Positions 37,301 through 41,940 of a stretch of 64,000 nucleotides of DNA are shown here, one piece after another. The position numbers and the translations under genes are program-made. Source of the DNA: Pycnopodia helianthoides (taxonomy: Eukaryota; Echinodermata; Asteroidea; Forcipulatida; Asteriidae). A model generated the notes under the pieces. It saw nothing but the letters and a program-made list of their open reading frames with translations. It ran no database searches and was not told the origin of the DNA. How positions within the stretch are numbered: the first letter of the stretch is position 1; the number at the start of each line of letters is the position of its first letter. The DNA lies in assembly GCA_032158295.1 (NCBI GenBank), contig CM063246.1, positions 15,721,168-15,785,167 of the forward strand, in the 5' to 3' direction.

Positions 37301-40300
37301 TTTATCATGTTTTCATATTCACATCAAATCTCAGTTGTTTTCATACTTGTTGACACATGGGAGACGTTTGGCAATGCAAGGTGGCAGTAGACTTATATAC
37401 TGGGTAAATCCATTCTTGTAAATGTGTTCATGCTCTGAACTACGTCAATAGATGAAAGGCACCTGGTATGTCTGCTGCCCCCTGGCTGGCTTCCATCAAG
37501 TCTCTCATTACTTACATATAAAATGATCTCCAATTGGTTCTAAGCCAAACAAATATCTGTTACACAACTATGCAGAAGAAGCATCATCTAAACACTGTCA
37601 TTCTCTGAATGTGATGAATGGTTAATAATATTGGTATATGTTATACTTCCTCAGCTATGTTACTGCGTACACAATGTTCCCAGTATTCTTATTGGTTATT
37701 GATCAAGATGTGACAGCAGAAACAGCTATGAGATACCCAGAGCTGTATAAAGATCTTATCAAGGTAGGATAGTCATGTTGTCAATTGTTTAGGATGTGGT
37801 GTACACCTTGCAAGAATAGACATTAATCTTGCTGTGGAACTATAGGCTGAAATCAATCATAGCTCTTTCTTGCAAAGTGGCAAATCACGCCACTCAATAC
37901 TTGTGTGGATTTTGCAGTACATTTTTAATTCCTCGGTGTCGTGGCCGAGCGGATAAGAGCACCGAACTCAAGCTCTGGTGTTTCTGTTCAGTAGAGTGTG
38001 GGTTCGAATCCCGGTCGTGACACCTGTGTCCCTGAGCAAGACACTTTACTATAATTTCTTCTCTCCACCCAGGGATAAATGGGTACCTGTGAGGGCAGAG
38101 ATGGTTCTTGTGATTGATTTAGCTTAGTGCGCTACATATTTGGCAGCACAGGCTGTATACTCCCCAGGGAGCTGAGATGGTTTAAGGAATGAAATGGCCC
38201 AGTGATCAGGGTACTAATGTTGGAAGCGCTTTGAGACATGGTGTATAAAGCGCTATATAAAAACCGAATATTATTATTATTATATAGTGGTATGCAATAT
38301 ATGATTAATTCAAGAGACTGTTCAAGTCTCACATGTATTCAAACTTCCGGGACCAAGTTGGTCCCAACCGTGTTGAGTTTGACATCAGCACGATTCTGTT
38401 TCTTCAAATGCTTTAGTTTAACTTAGTTCATCTCTATAAAAATGATATCATATTGTTAAAATGATATCATATTGTTAAAATGATAACATATTGTTAAAAT
38501 GATATCATATTGTTAGGAAAGTAACAAATCAACAAAGTAAACCCCCAAAAGACTTGACACCTGTTTCCATTTACAAATTTTACCCAACTGACTTTCATAC
38601 TATCATTAAAGCTATGTAATTGTTGCACAAACTCGGGCGTGATTGGCAAATGGGGTTTCTAAAAACTTGTCCCAAGTTTTAACTTTGTTTCGAAGTTAAT
38701 TTTAAGAAGTTATTTGTATCATATTAAAGTTGAAATTGTTTCAATAACAAATTGCTATGGATATTTTTTAATATTTATATTTAAAGAAAAAAATATAGTT
38801 TTTTGTTGGAGTTGTTTGCACGATTACGATACGAGCAAGACTTGCCCAGTCTATTTTGGGGTGAACAAAGAAAAACTTACTAGAATGGAATTTAAACATA
38901 TGACCGCCGTATCAACGTGCTGGTGCTCTACCAACTGAGCTATCTAACCCTAATGTCAGTCGGCAATGTCCCTATTTTATCCACATTTGATCATTTTGTG
39001 AGAATATTTTACGCTGAAATCCCGGTGCCATAAAATGTATTCAACCATGGAATGGCAATGAGGAACATTGGTAGCTCCTTACAGATAAGGTGTAGGTTAC
39101 AGCTAGCTGAGAAATGTTAACCCTGCACCAAACCCTTCCAGACTAGGACTCTGTATCTATGTGCAGCACACATAAACAGCCCTATTAGGGCTACCTCCTT
39201 CATCACATCTCACACTACACCCTCTACTGAATATTCATTTTTCAATTAGCATAAATATATCTAACGGTAAACACTATCAAGCCTGTTAATACGTGAAAGA
39301 ACTTTGCATGGTTTGACCAAATAAGGCAATTACATTGGAATGTTTTGTACACAAATATCGGCATTGGCTATACTTAAACAAAGTTAAGGAGTTCCAGGTT
39401 AGTCATACCATGTTTACAAGTACACACAAGAATTAAGCGGGAAAAAATCAAACTTATAAATTTAATGTTGTGACAATAGGTTAAAAGGACAGATTAAAAG
39501 GACAGTGGGGTCAACTCTGCTATTGCATTAATTGTAGAATGGGAGAAGAAACCTTAAAGTCAGCCTAACATTCATTCCAAGTAAACATGCCATGAAGTCA
39601 TAATGAGTTCAAACACCTCTGATGTGATGTGAACCAGAACTACAGGTTTATAAATGGTATAGTATGTCTGGACTACTTCCTCTAGAAGACAAAATACATG
39701 TCAACAGGACACACCCATTCAATAAGGCTGACAGTAATATACAAAACATTGTCACAGTTACAGGATATAATCCTAAACATATGATAGACTGTATCATGTC
39801 ATGTATTATTATTATTATTATTATTTTATTTTGTTTCCATCCTGTAGGGTCGAGAGCTTTCCTACAAGATGTTCTTTCTCTGGGTTCTCATCAGCATCTT
39901 CCAAGGTGGTATCATCATGTATGGCGCCCTCTATCTCTTTGAAGGAGACTTCATTCATATTGTAGCAATCTCCTTCACATCATTGGTTATTACAGAGCTT
40001 CTGATGGTAGCGTTGACAATACGTACCTGGTATTGGCTCATGCTAGTAGCTGAGGTTCTGAGTATGGCTGCTTATGTCATCTCATTGTTCGTCTTTGATA
40101 GCTACTTTGGTAAGATTAATAACAAAGACATATTGAGAGATATAAAAACACAATAGCCTGATTGCTCCACTATGCACTGTGATGCAGAAGAATGTTACTT
40201 GTACCCTATCCACCTTATGAAGAGACAAATTGCATAATTACTTGATCTGTTTGGTATAAGTGCATGCATCTTGATAATACTGCAACTCATGTAGAAAGAT

Positions 40301-40824
40301 GCATCAGTCAGAATGTCATTGTTAGAGGTCCATCTTACATCTTAAGCTAACACTACTTAAAGAGATGATTCTAAAATAATTCTGAAACACTTACTTCATT
40401 GCAATTCTGTATTTGAAGAAGTCTTAAGAATGTAGGGTCAGTCTTAATTTTCCGGATCTGCTTACGGATGAATGCACATATTACAACAAGTAGAAGTGTT
40501 TGATTAGGGTTTTTCATTCCTAAACACCAGATGGCTCAATTGTTGTTTTTTAAGTTCCTAAGTTATTTTGTCCCTTTTATAGCAATCCTATTCATTATTG
40601 AGGAATTTTGATTTCTTTGATTTCAGAAAGAATGAAGAATATAAAGAAGTTCATACTCATGTTATTGTTTATGTTGATTGTTTACAGATCGAAACTTCAT
40701 CGTAACATGGCCTTTCTGGTGGAAGGTAGTGATCATCACGCTCATTAGTTGTGTACCTCTCTATATCTTGAAATATCTACGTAAGAAATTCAGTCCATCA
40801 ACCTACTCTAAGCTGATTGAGTGA
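7240..40824 (+). CDS. P4-type ATPase ATP9 (probable phospholipid-transporting ATPase IIA/IIB), complete gene
   Basis: Multi-exon gene whose exons join in frame to about 1105 residues (human ATP9B about 1147, ATP9A about 1047). Exons: 7240-7322, 8631-8786, 11139-11289, 17075-17188, 19291-19458, 22492-22543, 24589-24683, 25868-26027, 28427-28593, 29230-29300, 29925-30090, 30243-30539, 31109-31270, 32363-32455, 33352-33435, 34122-34292, 34552-34740, 35629-35773, 36276-36340, 36802-37022, 37655-37763, 39848-40109, 40688-40824. Every intron is GT-AG and all phases agree. Signatures: actuator DGET at residues 252-255, M4 proline 404, phosphorylation motif DKTGT 451-455 (Asp451), nucleotide-site KGAD 626-629, TGDK 735-738, hinge GDGGND 842-847, ten predicted membrane helices. 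The family (TAT-5/Neo1/ATP9) is linked to phosphatidylethanolamine asymmetry and vesicle traffic at Golgi and endosomes, and is thought not to need a CDC50 partner. The N-terminal [11 protein letters not shown] resembles ATP9B more than ATP9A; the gene is probably the single invertebrate co-orthologue of both. Confidence 0.96.
8134..8283. mobile_element. 150-bp MITE with perfect 24-bp inverted ends (ATP9 intron 1)
   Basis: GAGTGTTATAACAAATATGG starts at 8134, and its exact reverse complement ends at 8283; the arms match over 24 bp without mismatch. The body is GC-richer than the flanks (CGCGCGGAG). No coding capacity. Confidence 0.75.
8631..8786 (+). CDS. ATP9 exon 2
   Basis: Encodes the acidic cytosolic N-terminus with [15 protein letters not shown], aligned with LDEMPLMMSEEG of ATP9B, then a cysteine-rich stretch. 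The acceptor is TTTTTTAG. The donor is AA|GTTAGT, chosen because it joins exon 3 in phase to give the CANCCQSCK run. Confidence 0.9.
9508..10325. mobile_element. Non-autonomous TIR element (TTAAAGGAACACGTTGCC family), ATP9 intron 2
   Basis: The left end TTAAAGGAACACGTTGCCTT near 9508 matches the right end AAGGCAACGTGTTCCTTTAA near 10325. The ~818-bp body includes an internal hairpin (CCGCCAT...ATGGCGG, 9683-9726) and no transposase. Frames inside it are not genes. Confidence 0.75.
10346..10480 (+). repeat. Copy of a GTCCACA-rich interspersed repeat
   Basis: ACACTGTAAAAAAACAC followed by GTGTGGAC... and CAAGTCCCTACATTATGTGG recurs in inverse orientation at about 22830-23010. The two copies define a dispersed repeat with ends at ACACTGTAAAAAAACAC. 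Non-coding. Confidence 0.6.
10718..11112 (+). mobile_element. TIR element, TTAAAGGAACATTACAG family, copy 1
   Basis: The ends TTAAAGGAACATTACAGAAT and ATGTAATGTTCCTTTAA flank a ~390-bp body that recurs at 59360-59754, 59959-60350 and from 63839 to the window edge. It ends only 26 bp upstream of ATP9 exon 3. No coding capacity. Confidence 0.85.
11139..11289 (+). CDS. ATP9 exon 3
   Basis: Completes the cysteine cluster and encodes [11 protein letters not shown], then [14 protein letters not shown], the conserved P4-ATPase approach to M1 (human NSIKNQKYNVFTFIPG). The acceptor is TTTCCAG and the donor CTT|GTAAGT, phase 0. Confidence 0.95.
12172..12513 (+). mobile_element. TIR element (TTAAAGGTATTGTACAC family)
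   Basis: The ends TTAAAGGTATTGTACACTTT and AGTGTATAGGGCCTTTAAA are imperfect inverted repeats. The body carries a perfect 20-bp palindrome at 12337-12356 centred on CGCGCGCG. Its internal text (AACCTGTGAAAGTTTGAGCT ... GAGAAAATAGTGAAA) is related to the TTAAAGGAACATTACAG family, so these belong to one clan. Confidence 0.7.
15220..15640. other. CpG-bearing patch inside ATP9 intron 3
   Basis: The patch is distinct from the AT-rich intron: scattered CpGs, a CCAAT box in reverse (GATTGGCTG at 15393), and an inverted pair GGTGGTAC/GTACCACC near 15264-15283. Overlapping open frames in several phases reflect raised GC content, not a gene. It could be an internal promoter, enhancer or old insertion. 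Confidence 0.35.
17075..17188 (+). CDS. ATP9 exon 4 (M1-M2)
   Basis: 38 codons beginning [20 protein letters not shown] and ending YLYTYWAPL. This is the first membrane hairpin, nearly identical to human ATP9B ([18 protein letters not shown]). The acceptor is TTCAG and the donor CTG|GTAAGT, phase 0 on both sides. Confidence 0.97.
19291..19458 (+). CDS. ATP9 exon 5 (M2 end and start of actuator domain)
   Basis: 56 codons: [19 protein letters not shown], then the start of the actuator domain ending [14 protein letters not shown], matching SSDIQVGDLIIVEK of ATP9B. The acceptor is TTTGCAG and the donor AAG|GTATGT. Confidence 0.97.
19895..20150 (+). mobile_element. tRNA-derived SINE, family A, copy 1 (ATP9 intron 5)
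   Basis: The head GGTTGGCGTAGTAGTTTC carries an A-box (TGGCGTAGTAGT), followed by a B-box-like CAGTTGAAATCCC. The body is ATTGGGTTTTCAGTCCCTA...CCATGGGGTTCTTGGCTAGT, and the end is CCAGAATTAAT. Related copies lie at 33786-33990 (reverse) and 41718-41940. This head and box arrangement is typical of SINEs. Confidence 0.75.
22492..22543 (+). CDS. ATP9 exon 6
   Basis: A small exon of 52 nt encoding [17 protein letters not shown] (human NQRIPSDMVFLRTSEKA) plus one base of the following Gly. The acceptor is GATGATAG and the donor ATG|GTAACT. Confidence 0.95.
22826..23010 (-). repeat. Second copy of the GTCCACA-rich interspersed repeat
   Basis: Reading the - strand from 23010 gives ACTGTAAAAAAACACTGTGT, then CAAGTCCCTACATTATGAGG, matching the repeat at 10346-10480. 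It defines the repeat end at ACTGTAAAAAAACAC. Non-coding. Confidence 0.6.
23311..23590 (+). repeat. 68-bp tandem repeat, about 4 copies
   Basis: GAGACGTATCCGCTGATGTT begins at 23314, 23382, 23450 and 23518, an exact 68-bp period. The last copy has an inserted T after GCTGA and a duplicated TTATCTG. The near identity of copies indicates recent duplication. It lies in ATP9 intron 6. Confidence 0.95.
24589..24683 (+). CDS. ATP9 exon 7 (DGET actuator motif)
   Basis: Encodes [20 protein letters not shown] and continues to [14 protein letters not shown] (residues 252-255) is the P4-ATPase counterpart of the TGE motif, and Glu254 is expected to act in dephosphorylation. The donor is GAG|GTAAAT. The 3' two thirds of this exon is duplicated just downstream. 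Confidence 0.97.
24739..24847 (+). pseudogene. Partial duplicate of ATP9 exon 7 and its donor
   Basis: GAGACAGACTGGAAACTAA... is repeated 115 bp downstream of the same text in exon 7 (24624), and the copy runs on into matching intron sequence to ATACATCAAGAATGATC. The copy lost a G (AAGACTAGCT became AAACTAGCT), which shifts the frame. Its exon end diverged to ATCACGAAGAG|GTAACA. It lacks an acceptor and is a decayed pseudo-exon. Confidence 0.9.
25868..26027 (+). CDS. ATP9 exon 8
   Basis: 53 codons plus one base, from [20 protein letters not shown] to [16 protein letters not shown], matching human SLSIENTLWASTIVASG. It ends in CAG|GTGGGT. The last ~47 nt and the donor are the founder of the 112-bp array that follows directly. 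Confidence 0.97.
25975..28037 (+). repeat. 112-bp exon-derived tandem array (about 18.4 units)
   Basis: The text GTATTGAGTATTGAGAATAC recurs with an exact 112-bp period: ATTGAG/ATTAAG starts at 25981 (exon 8 itself), 26093, 26205, 26317 and so on to 27997. Each unit holds the last ~47 nt of exon 8, its donor, 55 nt of intron-like sequence ending CTCTCTGATCCCTTAG, and about 10 nt leading back into the exon copy. The 57 nt between that AG and the donor read in the phase of exon 8 as [19 protein letters not shown] (or AL for VL). No indel occurs until the last copy, which lost 7 nt and its donor. It fills most of the 5' part of ATP9 intron 8. Confidence 0.97.
28427..28593 (+). CDS. ATP9 exon 9 (to M3)
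   Basis: Completes Gly327 and encodes [20 protein letters not shown], then [20 protein letters not shown] and the M3 helix ending LMISLK. The acceptor is CCTTTATAG and the donor AAG|GTACAG. Matches human IGVVIYTGKETRSVMNTS. Confidence 0.97.
28853..28945 (+). repeat. Fragment of an interspersed repeat
   Basis: TTTATGCAAGTCCTAAGTACGTGA... with ATTCATTTACACAAAGTACAC is a diverged copy of sequence at 31868-31960 inside the large inverted-repeat element of intron 13. Non-coding. Confidence 0.5.
29230..29300 (+). CDS. ATP9 exon 10 (M4)
   Basis: 23 codons plus two bases: [20 protein letters not shown], then IPL, the M4 segment with the conserved proline (residue 404) that is shared with human IIPISL. 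The donor is CAG|GTATGT. Confidence 0.95.
29422..29517 (+). repeat. 48-bp tandem duplication
   Basis: AATGTCAAACTCTGCACTGG occurs at 29422 and 29470, each followed by TTGCATCATTGG and GATGTACA. Two copies, the second one base shorter. In ATP9 intron 10. Confidence 0.9.
29925..30090 (+). CDS. ATP9 exon 11 (phosphorylation site DKTGT)
   Basis: Encodes [19 protein letters not shown], then [20 protein letters not shown] and GTLTQNEM. The Asp codon at 30058-30060 (residue 451) is the aspartyl-phosphate acceptor of all P-type ATPases. The donor is ATG|GTAAGA. Confidence 0.98.
30243..30539 (+). CDS. ATP9 exon 12 (start of nucleotide-binding domain)
   Basis: 99 codons: [14 protein letters not shown], a Ser/Thr/Pro-rich linker ([14 protein letters not shown]), then [18 protein letters not shown] and YQASSPDE. 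It is shorter in the linker than human ATP9B. The donor is GAG|GTAAGA. Confidence 0.97.
30556..30850 (+). repeat. Degenerate AACCCAACCCAAACCT repeat (ATP9 intron 12)
   Basis: Almost 300 bases of A/C-rich, G-poor sequence built from ACCCAA, AAACCTCACT and CTAACTAAAC blocks. It resembles but does not match a telomeric CCCTAA array. It gives a long open frame on the - strand that is purely compositional. Confidence 0.85.
31109..31270 (+). CDS. ATP9 exon 13
   Basis: 54 codons: [20 protein letters not shown], then [20 protein letters not shown], matching human FPFTSESKRMGVIVR. The nucleotide-binding domain continues here. The donor AGG|GTAAGT directly abuts a tandem repeat. Confidence 0.97.
31275..31521 (+). 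repeat. 61-bp tandem repeat, about 4 copies, abutting the exon 13 donor
   Basis: CATGGTGGAGCAGACCTGTG recurs at 31291, 31350, 31411 and 31472 (the first copy reads CATGGTAGAG; the second unit is 2 bp short). The array begins at about position +5 of the intron, so the first copy includes the intron side of the 5' splice site. Confidence 0.95.
31719..32054. mobile_element. Inverted-repeat element with a nested inner inverted repeat (intron 13)
   Basis: The outer arms AATCAAGTGAGGTTTGC...GGTTCTGAGAAGAACC and GGTTCTTCTCAGAATCACC...GCAAACCTCACTTGATT are about 70 bp and imperfectly complementary. Inside, GGTGGTTTGACAACTC (about 31789) and GAGTTGTCAAACCACC (about 31845) form a second fold-back. This suggests one MITE nested in another. 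Non-coding. Confidence 0.75.
32363..32455 (+). CDS. ATP9 exon 14 (KGAD)
   Basis: 31 codons: [20 protein letters not shown], then [15 protein letters not shown] (626-629) lies in the nucleotide-binding domain. The acceptor is GTTTACAG and the donor GAG|GTATTC. Confidence 0.97.
32560..32982 (-). mobile_element. tRNA-Leu-derived SINE, copy 1 (ATP9 intron 14)
   Basis: Reading the - strand from 32982 gives GTGTCATGGCCGAGCGGATA, then ACTCAAGCTCTGGTG and GGGTTCGAGTCCCGG. This is a tRNA-Leu(CAA)-like head with A and B boxes. The body is ~300 bp, and the tail is AAGCGCTTTGAGACGC...AAGCGCTATATAAG followed by ATTATT repeats. Same head and tail as 37935-38282 but a different middle. Confidence 0.9.
33352..33435 (+). 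CDS. ATP9 exon 15
   Basis: 28 codons: [20 protein letters not shown], then EEQYADFE; human [20 protein letters not shown]. The acceptor is GATTTCAG and the donor GAG|GTGAGA. Confidence 0.97.
33786..33990 (-). mobile_element. tRNA-derived SINE, family A, copy 2 (ATP9 intron 15)
   Basis: The reverse strand starts TTGGCTCTGTGGTTTCTTGA, with B-box CCAGTTCAATTCCCAC and body GGATTGGGTTTTCAGCCCCT...CCACATCTAAAACT. It matches the copies at 19895 and 41718 but is more diverged. Confidence 0.7.
34122..34292 (+). CDS. ATP9 exon 16
   Basis: 57 codons: [20 protein letters not shown], then [33 protein letters not shown]. It covers the end of the nucleotide-binding domain and the TGVEDKLQ signature of P4 ATPases (707-714). 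The donor is AAG|GTAAGA. Confidence 0.97.
34552..34740 (+). CDS. ATP9 exon 17 (TGDK)
   Basis: 63 codons starting [24 protein letters not shown] (735-738) is a phosphorylation-domain motif. The exon ends [11 protein letters not shown]. The acceptor is TATCACAG and the donor GAT|GTAAGT. Confidence 0.97.
35629..35773 (+). CDS. ATP9 exon 18
   Basis: 48 codons plus one base: [20 protein letters not shown], then [20 protein letters not shown] and KRTCAI. Matches human [20 protein letters not shown]. The donor is TAG|GTCAGT. Confidence 0.97.
36276..36340 (+). CDS. ATP9 exon 19 (GDGGND hinge)
   Basis: Completes Gly842 and encodes [27 protein letters not shown] is the Mg2+-coordinating hinge motif of P-type ATPases. 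The acceptor is CTATCAG and the donor AAG|GTAATA. Confidence 0.97.
36463..36624. mobile_element. 162-bp hAT-like MITE (intron 19)
   Basis: The ends CAGGCCTGGAATT and AATTCCAGGCCTG are perfect 13-bp inverted repeats. CCTACAT flanks both sides as a 7-bp duplication, near the 8 bp expected of hAT elements. No coding capacity. Confidence 0.75.
36802..37022 (+). CDS. ATP9 exon 20 (to M5)
   Basis: 73 codons plus two bases: [20 protein letters not shown], then [20 protein letters not shown] and the M5 region [19 protein letters not shown]. Close to human [20 protein letters not shown]. The donor is TGG|GTAAGT. Confidence 0.97.
37655..37763 (+). CDS. ATP9 exon 21 (M6)
   Basis: Completes Gly937 and encodes [20 protein letters not shown], then [15 protein letters not shown]. 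Matches human [20 protein letters not shown]. The acceptor is CTTCCTCAG and the donor AAG|GTAGGA. Confidence 0.97.
37935..38282 (+). mobile_element. tRNA-Leu-derived SINE, copy 2 (ATP9 intron 21)
   Basis: The head at 37936-38022 reads GTGTCGTGGCCGAGCGGATA...ACTCAAGCTCTGG...GGGTTCGAATCCCGG, a tRNA-Leu-like fold with A and B boxes. It is followed by a body different from copy 1, then AAGCGCTTTGAGACATGGTG...AAGCGCTATATAA and an ATTATT tail. It is not a functional tRNA gene because it continues into SINE body and lacks a Pol III terminator after the head. Confidence 0.9.
38310..38705 (+). repeat. Diverged dispersed repeat, copy 1
   Basis: CAAGTCTC...GACCAAGTTGGTCCCAACC...TTTAGTTTAAC and further on GGGGTTTCTAAAAA...GTCCCAAGTTTTAACTTTGTTT also occur, in the same order, at about 60640-61135. 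The copies are diverged with indels. This one is interrupted by a 19-bp satellite at 38438-38514. Confidence 0.55.
38438..38514 (+). repeat. 19-bp tandem repeat, 4 copies
   Basis: AAAATGATATCATATTGTT is repeated four times with one substitution (GATAACA in the third). AT-rich and non-coding. Confidence 0.95.
38786..38957 (-). mobile_element. Third type of tRNA-derived SINE (ATP9 intron 21)
   Basis: On the - strand, GGGTTAGATAGCTCAGTTGG (A-box) and GGTAGAGCACCAGCACG are followed by TGTTTAAATTCC (degenerate B-box), giving a tRNA-like head at 38886-38951, then ~100 bp of unrelated body. The decayed B-box argues against a working tRNA gene. Confidence 0.6.
39848..40109 (+). CDS. ATP9 exon 22 (M7-M9)
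   Basis: 87 codons plus one base: [20 protein letters not shown], then [14 protein letters not shown] and [20 protein letters not shown], and the M9 stretch ending FVFDSYF. Human counterpart [20 protein letters not shown]. The donor is TTG|GTAAGA. Confidence 0.97.
40688..40824 (+). CDS. ATP9 exon 23 (M10, stop)
   Basis: Completes an Asp and encodes [20 protein letters not shown], then [20 protein letters not shown] and KLIE, stop TGA at 40822-40824. The C-terminus parallels human [23 protein letters not shown]. The acceptor is GTTTACAG. Confidence 0.97.
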
Positions 40825-41480
40825 TGTGACTACAGTCAGCAGGAACCTTACAAGTCTGTCATGTTGCAGACAAACATTATGCAGTGGTATGGGTACTTTG
40901 GGGTTTTAGATATATGCGGAAGTTACCACCTTGAGTTGGAATAGTTTATGTCTTACGATTATTAGAGGTGTATTAGTGTATTGTCATTCAGCTATAAGTA
41001 TATGTTGAATGTATGAGGATACAGTATGCCAATACATGGGTATATGGCCTGGATGAAGCCATGCAGTTTTGTTGTACATTGTATATGTCTAACTATTTAC
41101 TATTTAACAAGTTTATGGAATGCAATAACAATATACATGTAGTAAGAGTATGGTGTTTGCTTTCAGTCTAAGCTGTAAGTGTTGTATATTTGAGTCTATT
41201 GTTATAAAGATGCTTTCTATCAACCTGCCTTCTTGTGTCATATTCTACACACTGTAAATCAATCAAATTGACAATGCATATCAACCTATTAATCTGTATT
41301 AATCATAACATTTAATGTCATCAGGTTAATTTATTTAAATGTTGGTGACTGTAAATCATAGTATTAAAACTACTCTATACATATTCTATGTAGATACATA
41401 TGATTACATGCATTTATTATGTGAGCATATGCAGGCGCTGTTAACATCAGAATAATAAATACAAAATGAGGTCATGTCCA
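40825..41480 (+). other. Probable ATP9 3'UTR
   Basis: Follows the stop codon directly and contains no further exon signal. A canonical AATAAA lies at 41454-41459. A longer UTR using later AATAAA sites (for example 43337) cannot be excluded. Confidence 0.5.
41454..41459 (+). terminator. Candidate ATP9 polyadenylation signal
   Basis: AATAAA, the first canonical hexamer found in a suitable position downstream of the ATP9 stop. Use is inferred, not shown. Confidence 0.45.
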
Positions 41481-41717
41481 GTAATTCTCTGTAGAGTAGA
41501 CTGGGAAATCAATTCTACCTTCAGCATGTGTATGGGGTGGGGATATGGGGCTGAAACACTAGCACACAATAGCAGGTTTTGGGGGTACCATTACAATGCC
41601 CCAAAATGTCCTTTTGTTAACAAAAAAATTCTTCTCTTTTTCTTTATCTTTGCATGAAAAATGGAACAAAAATAATTTTTGGCTTGAGCCTCCCCCTCGG
41701 GTTCGTCACTGGTCATT

Positions 41718-41940
41718 GGTGGTGTGGTTGGCGTAGTGGTATCTTTCCTCACCTTCCACCACTATTTGGATTGGGTTGTCAGTCCCTACCTGACTGCAGG
41801 GGTTTTCTCTGGGTTTTCCCTCCCACATCTAAAACTGAAACTTCCTTCTTGTCTTCTTTCCATGGGGTTCTTGGCTAGTACAGTGATTAAGCTTGCTTTT
41901 CTGAGAATCCTTGACTTACAACCAGAATTAATATTAAAAA
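41718..41940 (+). mobile_element. tRNA-derived SINE, family A, copy 3
   Basis: Begins TGTGGTTGGCGTAGTGGTAT and lacks about 30 bases including the B-box compared with the 19895 copy. It then continues ATTGGGTTGTCAGTCCCTAC...CCATGGGGTTCTTGGCTAGT and ends CCAGAATTAAT. A deleted, inactive copy. Confidence 0.75.

Noticed and set aside
37936..38022. Functional tRNA-Leu gene
   Set aside because: The tRNA-like head runs into SINE body and tail, without a poly-T terminator after the head, and a second SINE shares it.
38886..38951. tRNA gene on the - strand
   Set aside because: The B-box is degenerate (TTTAAATTCC) and the sequence continues into a SINE body.
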